Origin: Shinisaurus crocodilurus | Lineage: Eukaryota > Chordata > Lepidosauria > Squamata > Shinisauridae | Assembly (NCBI GenBank): GCA_021292165.1 | Contig: CM037880.1 | Location: forward strand, 138,262,564 to 138,326,563 | Reading direction: 5' to 3' | DNA length: 64,000 bases | Shown here: one piece after another, positions 39,540 to 51,190 of the stretch | Layout: the number at the start of each line of letters is the position of its first letter | Position numbering within the stretch: the stretch's first letter is position 1 | Position numbers and translations under genes: made by a program | Notes under the pieces: model-generated | Database searches by the model: none | Seen by the model: only the letters and a program-made list of their open reading frames with translations | Told to the model about the DNA's origin: nothing

Positions 39540-40680
39540 GATAATGAGGACTGTGTAAAGACAGAGAGTGATCTGAGCTATGATCTTCCTGCCCTTTATC
39601 CCAAATGTTTTGGGAACTCTTTCAGCCATAACCTAACCACGGTTAAGACTGTTTTCAAAAGGAAGACAAATGAAATTAAGGTGGTGCTAGAATAGGAAAA
39701 TGAAAGAAATTCTCCATGCTCTAGATTACATTTCTTCTCTCCCCTTTTCTTATACTTCCAGAGTGCTTTGGTCATAAGGCTTGGGATTAGGTTGGTTTTC
39801 CAGCCATAAAAGTCTGAAACCCCTTTAATATGTATGTGGCTCTCCTAGAATAAAGAGGTCAAAAGACTCCCAGAATTTCCGTATTGCCCATGATTTCAGA
39901 TTAGGATATTTAAAACCTCTCATTAAATGCAGCTAAAGATGAAACAGATGTCTAAGTACACCTTGGGATGCCCCTATGCCCTTCCCACCTCCTTGGAATA
40001 TTAATCATGCTTTCATATGGCCAAAAACTCACCTTGTAGTGGGTGAACAAGGCTGTGCTTACACCTCTCCTGTGAATTTTCAGAGCTAGGACGGTGATGC
40101 TGTATCTCCTTTATGCCAGGTATGCCAGTTTAGGACAGAGAGTCATTTCAACACTCTCCTAGCTAGGGATCCTGCCCTCGACACACACGTTTGATGCTTA
40201 TACATGGTCTCTTGGCTGCCTACACTGCTGCCCATCTGGTGGGATGGCATTATGCCAGCTTGCAAGGTAGCATGCCAGCTTCACTCGCACAAACAAGCCA
40301 AGATACGGTTTTTGTTTCCAGGCATACTGTCTTCACAATGATGTGGATATCCTTGCCCATGAGAACATTCATCCTACTAGGGTGGTTTAAAGGACATCAG
40401 GTCGGTGCCATAACTAGTCATCATTTCTATTCCTAGGGCAGGGTGCTCACTTTATGACCCCTGGAACCCAGTACACACAGACTTTTAAAAATATATATAT
40501 ATGGGGAGGTTATGTGCAATAGGTAAATAAATATAAAACAGATGTTTCCCTTGGTCTGACCCTAAAGAAAGTGACTGGTCAATTCCAGGGTGACTTAAGA
40601 ATGATTTGGGGCCTTTAAGCACCTTCTTTATTGGAAGGGAACAATGTAATCACAAAGTGAGCTATGTAATCATCATTTTT
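39540..40680. other. Low-repeat stretch, no gene seen
   Basis: 39660-40010 is free of repeat signatures and AT-rich. No recognisable frame. Confidence 0.3.
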
Positions 40681-40686
40681 ATCTTC

Positions 40687-40819
40687 TGGGTTGGACCCAG
40701 GCATAGTCATGCTCAGAGTAGACCCATTAAAATAAATGAGACTGAACAGAGTTATGACTAATTTGCCCCATTGATTTGAATGGGTCTCCTCTAAGCATGA
40801 CAAAATCTGGATCCAACCC
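40687..40819. mobile_element. P3 palindromic MITE, copy 2
   Basis: TGGGTTGGACCCAGGCATAG and CATGCTCAGAGTAGACCCAT, mirrored by ATGGGTCTCCTCTAAGCATG and ATCTGGATCCAACCC. Internally palindromic, non-coding. Confidence 0.65.
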
Positions 40820-40911
40820 CCCCCCTGTCTTTTATTATGATTGACTGGTGTTGGTGTTTGATTCGTTTCTATTAGGGTTTAAATAATTTATTGGGCTAGA
40901 TCCAGGCTTAA

Positions 40912-40966
40912 CGATGGGAGTTGTAGGCCAAAACATCTGGAGGGCAACAAGTTGCCCACCCCCGAT
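40912..40966. mobile_element. P1 MITE, right-end fragment
   Basis: GATGGGAGTTGTAGGCCAAA, ACATCTGGAGGGCAACAAG. Only the right arm is present. Confidence 0.5.
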
Positions 40967-40985
40967 CTAGCACCTTGAAATCATG

Positions 40986-41124
40986 GGCTGGATCCAGATA
41001 TAGTCATACTTAGAGTAGACCCATTGAAATTAATTAAAGGGACTTATGTTGGTCAGGACTGACTTAAGTCCCATTGATTTCAATGGGTCTACTCTATCTA
41101 TGACATAAGTCTGGATCCAATCCC
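40986..41124. mobile_element. P3 palindromic MITE, copy 3
   Basis: CTGGATCCAGATATAGTCAT at the left is inverted by ATGACATAAGTCTGGATCCA at the right, with CCCATTGAAATTAATT and TTGATTTCAATGGG inside. It lies about 170 bp from copy 2 in the same style. Confidence 0.65.
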
Positions 41125-41129
41125 ATGCC

Positions 41130-42189
41130 TAGTGGTTCAAAGCTTTAAAAGAAAACATGCCATCACTGAATGTTGTTTTAATAATTCTCAGTATATCACA
41201 AGACCTTTGGCCAGGCTGAGCATCAGCCAACCCCCATGGACTAGAAAGAGTCCCACCCCAACCACAGACAGTGGGGATGCTGCCAAGTGCTGCCATTTTT
41301 GCTTAGCCGGGTGTGCCTTAGTAGTCAGGAATGTGGGCAAAGCTACCATTCAGCAGCATGGGACCCTGTGTTGCCACAGTAACCAGGCAGCCAGTAGGGA
41401 GAAGGGGGTGTGATCATAGCGGTGGCCGGTTTAAGCAGACACTGCTTGCTGCTACTCAATCTTCAACTGCCTAGCCAACAAGTTGCTCTCAGGTGGTGAG
41501 CAGTTATGCTGCCAGCCCAGCACTGCCACCAGTCCAATACTGCCTGCAGTGCCTCTGCCATTCCAGTAGCACTACTATGCTGTGGAAGGGCTGGGCCATG
41601 GGGAAGTAGGCCCCAGGCCAGGCCAGCTTTGCAGTCCCCACACCTACCTGCCCATCCACTAAAGGGAGCACAGCAACTGACAGGGCTGGCTATTTGGGCG
41701 CATATTTGTGGAAGACAGAGAGTAGGAGCATATATTGGGGGGGGGCACAAAATCCTGAAGCCAGCCCTGCCTCTGCTGCCCACTTTTGCAACCTGTTCAG
41801 GTGCCGCAACACAGTGCCTCTCTGTCACCCCACCCTAATAGTACTGCTGCCCAAGGGCTCTGTTCTGAATAAGTGTATGGAGTAAAATGTTCTCCAGTGA
41901 CCATTTTCAGCACAAAGGGAGCCTTCAAGGCCTGGCTGAGATGGATCCTGAAAGCTCTGCAAAATTTTTACATATTCCTACACCGGTCTTATTTGGCTTC
42001 TGCTTAAGAAACGTTTTTTTAAAGGTCTTCTTCCTAGTAACAGAGACATCATCATGTAGGCAGATTTGGCTTTATGATGCCTCTGCTGGTGGAAACAACA
42101 CTCCCAGAATAGGCATTGTCCTCACTCTGAATAAGCTTTGCCTGCAGTGATGTTAACACAAAGTGAAATCTGACTGGAGAAAGAGAAGG

Positions 42190-42190
<1 letters not shown>
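41130..42190. other. No gene; possible hAT right end at 41767
   Basis: GAAGCCAGCCCTG at 41755-41767 is the inverse of the CAGGGCTGGC hAT terminus seen at 774 and 18624, following GGGGCACAAAATCC. A left partner could not be fixed. The rest is moderately GC-rich without recognised features. Confidence 0.3.

Positions 42191-42195
<5 letters not shown>

Positions 42196-42269
<74 letters not shown>
42196..42269. repeat. (CT)n(CA)n compound microsatellite
   Basis: About 40 bp of CT followed by about 33 bp of CA. Confidence 0.97.
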
Positions 42270-42271
<2 letters not shown>

Positions 42272-42279
42272 GCATCCAA

Positions 42280-42790
42280 GGTGCAGCTGATTGGGGTGAT
42301 GTAGCAGTTTACAGTGAAGTGCTGCTGCCACCTGATCATGTGAGAGTTATGTCCAATCAAATAAGCTGCATGGGGACAGGAGAGGTTCCTGACAGTAACC
42401 ATAGTCAAGCTGGAAGCAGCCATCTCTTGAACAATAATTGACAAGCGGAGAGATGTAGCTATCCTCTGAAGAGCTCCCCCAAATCTCCTTTCTAAATGTG
42501 ACTCAATGCTGCCAGGAGCCTGACCTTCTTAGGAAGTTTGATTTGAATTGATGTCACCTTTTAATAACCTCTCATTGCAGCTCCCACAACTTCACCGGTT
42601 TCATTAAAATTGCTGTCACAATGCCAGGATTTTATTTGGAAACATCTATTTATTTTGATCTTTCAAGAGGAAAATAAATGGAAACAGTCATTTTGTTTTC
42701 AGCAGTGTCGAGGGACAGGTACATGATTGGCATCTCATGGTTGTTTATGAAATTGTATGAATGGATACTTCCCGGATGCTTGAACATCTA
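42280..42790. other. Low-repeat stretch, no gene seen
   Basis: 42480-42720 is AT-rich, repeat-free sequence with TTTAATAACCTCTCATT and GCTGTCACAATGCC. Possible conserved noncoding DNA; no direct proof. Confidence 0.3.
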
Positions 42791-42793
42791 AAA

Positions 42794-42795
<2 letters not shown>

Positions 42796-42862
<67 letters not shown>
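42796..42862. repeat. (TG)n(TA)n compound microsatellite
   Basis: Uninterrupted TG run changing into a TA run. Confidence 0.97.
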
Positions 42863-42864
<2 letters not shown>

Positions 42865-43795
42865 ATTGGTATTTTTTTAATGAATGACACTCTGTAAAAT
42901 ATCAGAGAGAGAAGAGAAATGTCTGACATACATTGCATAGCAATTGAGGGCTAATGAAGATCCAGGTATTAAATCAATTAAGAAGTATCAAAAGCTACCT
43001 AATCATCAAGGAACAAAATTGGCACCACAATATGTAGTGAGTATGGGAAAGCCTAATTTACTAAACATACCCTGCAGTCACATAATTGCATGTAATTTTA
43101 CCAGCATAATTAACTAATTTAATTACCACTTCTCAAGTGCATCAATTATTGACATTACAGAGTTTTCAGACAGCGGAATTACTGTGTGATACATTCAGAG
43201 AATGCAAAATGTTCCCTGCGCTTGCTTCTCTAGTCACAGGCAACAATTGAGGGGGGATGCAAGAACCACCTCATTTCTCACTGCCCCCCCCCCGAGAAAA
43301 TGTATCGCAAAGAACATGGCTGGGTGACTGGATTAGAATCCAAAGGGAGACTCAGTAAATTTTATATCAGATATAACATACATTTTAAGTCAACCATTGT
43401 GGGTAGTATGCCCAAAGTGCACAAGCCCTCCCCCCCGATACCATGATATTTGGTCAAACAGGTTTTGGAGGTTTTTTAGACCTTCAAAAACCTGCAAAAC
43501 CTATGTGGATGAAGCCATATAGCGGTACAGAACAAAATGAGCCTGGGTATCCCACCGGTTCTTCAAGTCTCTGAAAAAAGTATTGTCCATACACAGTCTA
43601 AGTCATAAATAGAGAATGGAAATACTGAATCAAATATTCAAGGCAGTAAAGGCTATCACAGACCTCTTCTCTTTTCGAAATAGCTACTGGATATATCTGG
43701 TCCAACAGATATCAGTTGCTATGAGGTCTGCCTGCTGCCCTGAGACCTAGTAACTTGCAGTGTCACTTGCACCAGGGCTCATCTACAGCCTTCCT
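42865..43795. other. Low-repeat stretch, no gene seen
   Basis: 42950-43210 is AT-rich with many TAATTA/AATTAA motifs (for example AATTAACTAATTTAATTACC). A small hairpin, AGGTTTTGGAGG against CCTGCAAAACCT, lies near 43460. No gene recognised. Confidence 0.35.
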
Positions 43796-43801
43796 ATATG
43801 C

Positions 43802-44156
43802 CAGGGGTGTTGAACCTCTTCCAGCCGGACGGCCGAATTCCATTTCAGAGAACCTCCTGGGGAGCCACATTCCAGTGGAGGGCAGGGCCAAAAACACCAG
43901 TATATTTTAATTTAAGGCTTACTGCCAGTAACAGAGCCTTAAGAGAAGCATTTCAACCTTTCAGAATGGGTGGGTGGGGGAACTGCACAAAAGCTGGGAT
44001 GATTTTAATAGGGACTCGTGGAGTCAGCTTTGGGAGTGACTTGGGACTCGGGACTCATGAGTCACCATTTTGGACCAAGGACTTGGACTCGGACTCGAGT
44101 CCAAAGACTCGTGACTCAACTCGTGACTCAAGACCAAGGACTCTTCAACATCCCTG
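43802..44156. mobile_element. Chimera of two hAT families
   Basis: 43802-43995 starts CAGGGGTGTTGAACCTCTT and is homologous to the reverse complement of 51191-51581. From about 44000 it switches to the right half of the ACTCG family (GGGACTCGTGGAGTCAG, ending CTCTTCAACATCCCTG at 44156). The outer flanks CTATATGC and GTTGTAAT do not match, so it did not insert as one unit. Confidence 0.7.
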
Positions 44157-44284
44157 GTTGTAATATCAGTCTTTTAGCTGTCAAGAGGGCACGGGAAATT
44201 CACATTAGTTGTCCTTGTGATAAATTCCATACAGCAGGTAAATAATTTAAAAGAATGTGTTGCACTCCTGCTTTATGCCAATAG

Positions 44285-44405
44285 GACAGCCTTCCCAAAC
44301 CTGGTGCCCTACAGATGTGTTGCACCACAACTCCCATCATTGCCCGCTGGTATGGCCTGGACTACAACTCCCATTGCCCACGCTGTGAATGATGGGAGTT
44401 GCAAT
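44285..44405. mobile_element. P1 MITE, variant
   Basis: CAGCCTTCCCAAACCTGG start, CACAACTCCCATCATTGCCC, then a second ACTACAACTCCCATTGCCCA and GATGGGAGTTGCAATG. The interior duplicates the left arm, unlike other copies. Confidence 0.6.
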
Positions 44406-44461
44406 GTAGGGGTGTGTGTGGCTAATAAACTTATTTTCTCCAGTAAGCACCCACAGAGATA

Positions 44462-44542
44462 AATCCTACACATCTACTGAAAAGTAAGTCCCACTGAGTT
44501 CAATGAGGCTTACTCCCTGGTAAGTGAATATAGGATTGTGGC
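44462..44542. mobile_element. P2 palindromic MITE, copy 4
   Basis: AATCCTACACATCTACTGAA, CCACTGAGTTCAATGAGG, closing ATAGGATTGTGGC. Confidence 0.6.
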
Positions 44543-44564
44543 ATCACTCACACACTTATATTTA

Positions 44565-45105
44565 TTTATTCATTATTTATTTATTTAATATATATTTTTA
44601 CCGCCCATCAGCCAAAAGGCTCCCTGGGTGGTTTACAAGAGAAACAGGATAAAAACAATAATCTTAAAACCAAAAGTATCATTAAAATAGAAATACAAAT
44701 CCAATATAATACTGTACAATACAATAAAACAAAAGCAGCCAGATGAATCAGACCGGAGGTACAGTAGTGATAATAAAAATGGGAATAAAAATCTAACCAT
44801 TAAAATATTGGGTAAATAAAAAGGTCTTCACCTGCAGCCTGAAGGAATAAAGGGTAGGCGCATGGCGCACCTCCTTGGAAAGTTGATTCCAGAGACGGGG
44901 TGCCACAACTGAGATGGCCCTTCCCCTAGTAGCCACCCTCCTAGCCTCTTTTGGAGGGGGCTCTCTGAGAAGGACCTCCAAAGAGGATCTCAGGGTTCGG
45001 GTAGGCACGTATGGGATGAGGCGTTCCTTCAGATAACTTGGCCCCAAACCGTTTAGGGCTTTAAATGTCAATGTTAGCACTTTGAATCAGGCCCGGACTT
45101 CAATT
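44565..45105 (-). pseudogene. L2-like LINE ORF2 C-terminus and 3' UTR
   Basis: The minus-strand frame 45080-44793 reads LTLTFKALNGLGPSYLKERL, then RTLRSSLEVLL and AISVVAPRLWNQLSKEVRHA and ends LQVKTFLFTQYF. This is the conserved C-terminal region of L2-type reverse transcriptases downstream of the catalytic domain. The 3' UTR follows to an (AAAT)n-like tail at 44565-44600. 5'-truncated. The C-terminal frame is open, but no catalytic domain is present. Confidence 0.82.
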
Positions 45106-45139
45106 GGTAACTATTTATTTATTTATTTATATATATCCA

Positions 45140-45830
45140 GGCAAGGTCTTGAGTGCCATATTGCTGATCAGTGGGATCTTCAAAGCGTGGTCATGACTGC
45201 AAAGACCTGAAAGACATCTAAGGGTCATCTAGACTAGGGTTGAATTGAAGCTGTTGTTCAATGTAGCAGAGTCCAATGTGGCACTTCTAATGTTCAGCAG
45301 CAGCAGCAAGCAAAATATTTATATCCCACACTTCTGCTCATAGAGCAATTCCAGTCTGGAGCAGATTTTTGGATGCCACGTAGAGGGCTGCAGGGGAAAG
45401 CAGAGAGGGAGAAAGTCCCATCATACTAGTGGATTTCTGGTAGCATGATGTTTAACTTAACCTGATGATTACAAGAATTACATATTAAAAATAGAAATAA
45501 AACAAACAATATAATCTAACACAGCAATGAATATAAATCCCATTTAAAAACAGCGGCCAATTATACATAGAATATGTCAAACAAATATGTCAAACAAATA
45601 CGGATAATCGCCCAGCATTTGCTAGTGTTTTCCTCCAGTGTTTCTCTCATTCTAGAGAGCATATTAAGCCTGTAGCAGAGAATCTGTCTAATCTTCCAAT
45701 GGGATAGGTTGGTGCCCACCATTCAGACATGATGATATACCTCCCCAGGTATGTGACCAGGTAGCTTCAGTGCTTCTTTTGAGATGATACTCATAAGTGG
45801 AAGGTCTTCGTGTAATGTATCTACGGGGTG
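45140..45830. other. No gene or repeat identified
   Basis: A short AATATTTATATCCCACACTT segment near 45315 resembles a reversed LINE tail. Otherwise nothing recognised. Confidence 0.3.
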
Positions 45831-45832
45831 GG

Positions 45833-45958
45833 CAGAAAGTAGATCTCCAGATGTTTTGGACTGCAACTCCCAGCAATTCTGACCATTGGCCATACTGGCA
45901 GGGGCCTCTGAGAGTTGAAGTCCAAACATCTGGAGATCTACCTTCTGCCCACCCCGAT
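45833..45958. mobile_element. P1-related MITE with GGGGTGGGCAGAA ends
   Basis: Ends GGGGTGGGCAGAAAGTAGAT and ATCTACCTTCTGCCCACCCC are close inverses. The interior is the P1 core (GGACTGCAACTCCCAGCA). The extended outer ends mark a distinct subfamily. A loose relative of the ends occurs at 47722-47742. Confidence 0.75.
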
Positions 45959-45961
45959 ATA

Positions 45962-46055
45962 TCTTATACACACTTACCTGGGAGTAAGTCCCATTAAACT
46001 CAGCAAGGTTTACATTTGTGTAGACATGTACAGAATGTAGACATGCTGTAGGACT
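45962..46055. mobile_element. P2 palindromic MITE, copy 5
   Basis: ACACTTACCTGGGAGTAAGT, CCCATTAAACTCAGCAAGG and ATGCTGTAGGACTGTG. It adjoins the preceding MITE directly. Confidence 0.5.
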
Positions 46056-46098
46056 GTGAACTGTGAGTCGGGAAGTCTCTCATTCAGATCTCATAGCC

Positions 46099-46195
46099 CA
46101 GCCTTCCCCAACCTGGCGCCCTCCCAATGTTTTGGACTTCAACTCCCCTCAGCCCCCCCCCCCACCAGCCGGCATGGTCAATGGTCAGGAATGCT
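46099..46195. mobile_element. P1 MITE, left part
   Basis: CAGCCTTCCCCAACCTGGCG, TTTTGGACTTCAACTCCC and GGTCAATGGTCAGGAATGCT. The right arm is missing. Confidence 0.6.
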
Positions 46196-46199
46196 GTCA

Positions 46200-47395
46200 T
46201 AGATAGCCAATTTTGCTTGTGCCTTTATATACTCTATATAAAGTATATAACTTTGATACATAATGGTAAAAAAGAGGTGGAATGAAGCTTAATTTAAAGG
46301 TAAGGTAAGGAGCAGGGGAAGACAATGGTGGTGAAGAGATACATATTGTCCAGACTAATCAAATGAAGATTTGTCTCCCTTTAATGGACTTTTTTTTTTT
46401 TTGCACAAAAAACAGGAGTTGGAGTGCTACTTGGGGATAATCGGTGATGGATTGATCAATGACACCATCATGGTGTAGCGTGGACTGCAGTACACCACTT
46501 TCCCACACCACTTTCAGTGACAGCTTCCAGCATTCATTTTCATGCAGACATATCCTGAATCTCCAACATCATATAATAATGATATCTGAAATGGCTGTTC
46601 TCTGGACATTCAGTGTGCCTTGGGAAGAGACCCTCTGAATATGTGCAGAGCACTAAGTAGAGATGTGAAGGACTGCAGGGGGAATGGGGGGACCACTTCC
46701 CCCCCCAGGATCTTTTTTTTTGTCTTGGGGGGGATGGCCTTTCCCATATTTTTCCCAGTTTTTTTCCCCAGGCCTTCACATCTTTAGTACCAAGCCCTTA
46801 CCAGTGTGTGACCTTAGCCAACTCTCATGCATCTGGAAGTAATAGGCAGTTTTCAAAAGGGGTTAGAAAGCACAGTTTTCAAGCAAGTTTGATTCCCAGT
46901 CTATTTTTCTAAAACTGTGTTTATTATTTCTTGTTCTTCCACGGGGTTCCCCCATCCAGGTTACTGAGAAGGTCCACGTCTGCTTAGCTTCTGGCATTCC
47001 CAGACCAGTCATTGCATTTTAGTTCCATTCCCTTTTTACAAAGATGTAAAGACAAAAGAGCAATCTTATTCGCTTAGGCAGAATCCATCACCTAGCAGCG
47101 CAGTGGGAAGACTTCAGGCTTGCTAGATCTACTAATGGTAGTAGTAGTTGTTGTTTTAGTTTTACTAGAACCCTGAGGTCCACCCCATGCAATCGTGGCT
47201 TGGAGGAGGCAAGGGCAGAAGGACATGCACCTGGAATTAAGGAACAGGGCATCTCTGATGACATGGTCAGCCTAGGATTTTGTTTCAGTACTAGAACTGA
47301 ACTGAGAAGTGTTTTCACTCACAAATCCATTTCTGGTTTTCTCCAATGCAGCCACCTAATTAAAAGGAGGGACACCTTTTGTTATTGTTATTTCA
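46200..47395. other. No gene or repeat identified
   Basis: No recognised element beyond short homopolymer runs (T-run near 46390, C-run near 46700). Confidence 0.3.
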
Positions 47396-47399
47396 AGAG

Positions 47400-47510
47400 T
47401 CTATTCAGTCTATTGCAGCAAAACCGACCAGTCTTGCTGCATCTTAAAGATGAACAGATTTATTCTGGCATAAGCTTTCCTGGTCTATAGTCCTCTTCAT
47501 CAGTATTGTG
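47400..47510 (-). repeat. Fragment of a widespread amniote repeat
   Basis: On the minus strand: CTGATGAAGAGGACTATAGA, CCAGGAAAGCTTATGCCAGA, ATAAATCTGTTCATCTTTAA, GATGCAGCAAGACTGG. This motif order is common in reptile, bird and mammal genomes as an old interspersed repeat. I do not assign its class. Confidence 0.5.
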
Positions 47511-47514
47511 GAGA

Positions 47515-48620
47515 GTTTCAGGATTTTTATACAGTACATATTGTAAACAGCAAGGTCAGAAGGAAATTCAATGCAGAAAGTGACAATCAGATTATTAACA
47601 GTGGTCTTTTGCAGCACAGCTGTTGATAACAAACATCCTGGCACTAGACAAAATAGGGAGTCTGATCCCCTTTCAGTCTACTTCAAATCATCCAAAGATC
47701 TACTGGTAGTAGATTCTGATCTACCTTCTGACCATCCCTGATCTAGCAAATATGCCAAAGGAAGTGCCTTCCACGAAAGAATTTTGTAATGTGTGATGCA
47801 ACCGGGCTGTCAAGAAGCATTTTTTCTTGGCAATTCGGCATCCATCCTCCCTGTTCAACATCCCTATGACCAGTTGAGGCTATCGCTGAGATGCTTTGTG
47901 AATGGCACAAATTCAGAAAATGCAAGCCCTCCACCAAAGCATGTAGCAAGCAGTATGTAAATCTTCACCTAAAACTGTTCCATTTCAGCAATGTGCATTT
48001 TAAAGTCAAGAGAGATGTCAGTAGCAGCTCCCTCCGGAGCCCTAAGAATCAGTGTCAGTAAAAAAAAAATGGGCAGCGTCAGTAAAAATTATGCCCCATG
48101 TCAGTAAATTTGTTAACAGGGTGGTTAGAAACCCTGGGAGCTGTGATTTTCTTTTCACATTGCCCTCTTGTACTTGACCTTTGCACAGCTGTTTCACAGT
48201 ATCTGAAGATGACTGAACTGTGAAATGGTGATTACAGGAAAGGAGTATTTTAATGAGAGAATGCAATCTAGACCAAGGAATGCAAAAAGGACCATTCTCT
48301 TCTTTATCAATCAAGATGTATAAAGTCTGCTGCATAATCCAGATTAAAGCAGGAGCAATTACATTGTGTCCAATTAAAACATAATTATGCCAGCATTATT
48401 TTTCTACATTAAAAGAGATGCAAAGTAAAACCACTTTGTGATTTTGCTTCGTAGAGATTTGTTTCAGATAATTTTTAAAGATGAATGATATTAAAAAAAT
48501 AAATAAATAAAACAAGACACAAAAATGTAAGCTTGCCCACTCTACATCAAAACCGAGTCCAATATGCTTTCTTCAAGAGTGGTCAGATGCCTCAAAGACA
48601 CAAGAATGCCGTGATCCTGC
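47515..48620. other. No gene seen; partly low-repeat
   Basis: 48335-48480 is AT-rich and repeat-free with AATTAAAACATAATTATGCC. No frame with recognised homology. Confidence 0.3.
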
Positions 48621-48625
48621 AGGGC

Positions 48626-48705
48626 ATCAGACTTCCCCCAATCTGGTGCCCTCCAGATGTGTTGGACTACAACTTCCATCATCCCCAGCCAGTATGGCCA
48701 AATGG
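48626..48705. mobile_element. P1 MITE, left half
   Basis: CAGACTTCCCCCAATCTGG, GTTGGACTACAACTTCCATC, CCCCAGCCAGTATGGCC. The right arm is absent. Confidence 0.6.
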
Positions 48706-49245
48706 GTGCCACCTGTTTTAGTGCCTGGCCTACTACTTGATACCGGGGGGTGGGGGGATGCCTCGATAAAGTAAAGAGATGATGCGTATAATCCTCACTG
48801 ATTTCAGTAGGAGTTAATTGGGGATAACTGGGCACTGGCTTTGGGGTTTTCACAGTTTCTAAGTGAGAACAGCAGACTGCCTCGAGTACATGCATCCATA
48901 TTGAACAAAACATAGCAAACAGGCGGGCATATTGGGCCTGTCAGCTAAGCAGTGTCCTTCAGTTAACCCAGGCTGCTGAAGAACTCCCAGGAAGACAAGC
49001 ATTAATTACCAGCTAATTTTTTTTCAATTGTGTGTGAGGGGGGGAAATCAGCTGAAGTTAATCCTAATGAATTGATGTAAATAAGAAGAAGGAAAGTTGG
49101 TTTTCTCTAGGGACGACTAACCCTTTTCATAGACAGATGCCGTCATACCTGATAGGAAAAGCTGTAAGAAGCTGTAAACGTACCAAGCTCAAAGCAACCT
49201 GAAGGGATTGTTTGGTGCTGAAAGAAGCCACCAAGGAGGGATTTG

Positions 49246-49640
49246 TTAGGCGCCAATTTATTTATTTTATTGGTAGGAGGGGTATACCTCACCAACATGG
49301 CTTTAAAAGAGCAGACAACGTAAAACCAATATCCATATTTGTAAAACCAACCAACAGCATATCAGTAAAATCAATTGAATTTAAACGTATCAACAGAAAA
49401 CAAAAAGAAGTAGTGTCACGATTAAAAAATAAAATAAAATCCATAGCAGTCAATGCATTTTCCAATGTATTTATTTTTAAATAACAGTAAGGTCTGGGCA
49501 AGTTACCACTAACTCATTGAAACCTAATGGTTTTTATTGAGTTCCTAAAGGCCATAATTGAGGTGGCCTGTCAAACCACTCTGGGGAGGGGGCTCTATAA
49601 AGGGAGCACCACCGCCTAGAAAGCCCTGACCTAATGCCAA
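49246..49640 (-). mobile_element. Decayed L2-like LINE 3' end
   Basis: The tail AATTTATTTATTTTATTGGT and A-rich reversed UTR (49250-49480) are followed by 49540-49640. On the minus strand the latter keeps the order of the C-terminal L2 region in broken form (GCTTTCTAGGCGGTGGTGCT, GGAGCCCCC-like). Inactive. Confidence 0.45.
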
Positions 49641-49647
49641 CAATCTT

Positions 49648-49796
49648 AAGGCATAATCCTATGCATGTTTGGACAGGAAAAAAGGCCTACACCTCCCAGC
49701 ATGGGGCACGCTGGGAATTGTAGAGGTATGCTAGCTGGGGCATGCTGGGAATTGTAGGCCTTTTTTCTGTCTAAAATGCATAGGATTGCGCCCTTA
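49648..49796. mobile_element. P4 palindromic MITE, intact copy
   Basis: GCATAATCCTATGCATGTTT and GACAGGAAAAAAGGCCTACA at the left are inverted by TGTAGGCCTTTTTTCTGTCT and ATGCATAGGATTGCGCC at the right. The centre duplicates GCTGGGAATTGTAG. This copy explains the split element at 9160-10304. Confidence 0.75.
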
Positions 49797-49799
49797 ACC

Positions 49800-51185
49800 T
49801 CAGATGAAGCCAGCAGCACTCAAGGCAAGGCCCGATCTGATGACCTTAGTGCATGACAAGGCTCATACAGGAGGTGGTGGTTCCCAAGATACTCTGATAT
49901 GTCAAATCCATCTAATGTGCCATCCATTAAAATCTCATCCATATTTGATAGACATGTAAATGTGAAGAGAAAGAAGAGAAACAGCTTCTCACTGAATAAT
50001 GCGAAAGAAAATGTTTGGTGATTAAGCCCAAAAACACATTCAACTCAAGCTCAGGTCTCAGAGGTCAATGAACTGGATGAGCTTGGAGGCAATGCTGCCT
50101 TTGATCCTCTGTTGTATACTAAATTAGGGGATATCTGTGATATTTTCAGATAGGGCATGGAGAAGGGAGGGCTGTCTAGAGTAAATAATTAGAAGAGTAT
50201 AGATCTGGGGTCTCCAACATGGAGTCTACAGTGTGTTTAACATAATACTTAGTCCAGTCCAGCTATTCCCCCTCAGTCCAGTCCAATGATAAGATTGCCA
50301 TTTAGATTTCGTTGGGCAATCGGTTAAATCAGACTCAAGAGAGCTGGCATGTTAAATATATTAGCAAATGGGCCCTTTGTTCTCAATTGCACTCCATGTT
50401 AACATCTTGCTATGGCTCTTTCTGTCATAGGCTGCTAGGACTGCTTTATAATGAAGCAGTATGGGGTTCATACTGCTTCATTATAAGCAGTATAACATTT
50501 GGCCTCGGAGATTGCCTCAGTTGCATTCCAGTATGATACTTACTGTATACTGTACTGTACTGTCAAAAACATGGATGGATGTCGTCATTTTGCTCAAGCC
50601 GGAAGAAAAAATTATCCCTCAAACACAGATTCCTTGAACGCTGTTCTGGTGATCCCTCTTTTACTCTGCAACTTCTTTTCACAACAAAACCTACACTCCT
50701 TGTTGATGTTTGAGGTTATATCCTACTTCAGTATTACTCAAAGGTCATTATATCTAATGCAATTGTGCTCCTTTCCATGTACTGGTATTTGCCTATTGAG
50801 GTATGGGATGAAAATATCCGTATGTTGCTTTCCCACTTTGGAGTTTTCAAAAGTGGTTCACAACTAAATCAAAACAAATCAATAATTGCAATAAAACAAA
50901 CAAACATCCAAACTGAAACAAGTATTGCAAGCAATAATTATAAAATATATAGACCAAAAACATCTTGACGAAATAAGCAAGAGAGAGTAGACACAAAGAG
51001 TAGCCACAAACCACACAGCCAATAAACACAGTAAAAGAGCAGTAAAATAATAAAGTGGCAAAACAGTAAAATGTCAACGCAGCAGAGCCAGACTGCAACC
51101 ATTTAAACATTTTCCAGATTGTACAAGCCATCTAGGCAGCTCCAGGCAGTTGGTCAGGGAAGCAGGGCCATTTTCCAACATCTCC
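49800..51185. other. No gene or repeat identified
   Basis: A small hairpin at about 50448-50485 (ATGAAGCAGTATGGGGTTCA against TACTGCTTCAT) stands out. 50865-51120 is A-rich on the plus strand and may be reversed LINE UTR. No frame is recognised. Confidence 0.3.
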
Positions 51186-51190
51186 TAGGA

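Noticed and set aside
41200..41830. Open frames of 110-121 codons on both strands at 41.46-41.84 kb
   Set aside because: Opposed overlapping frames in GC-richer sequence that ends in a hAT-like terminus; no known domain.
43794..44164. Target duplication for the 43802-44156 chimera
   Set aside because: The flanking 8-mers CTATATGC and GTTGTAAT do not match.
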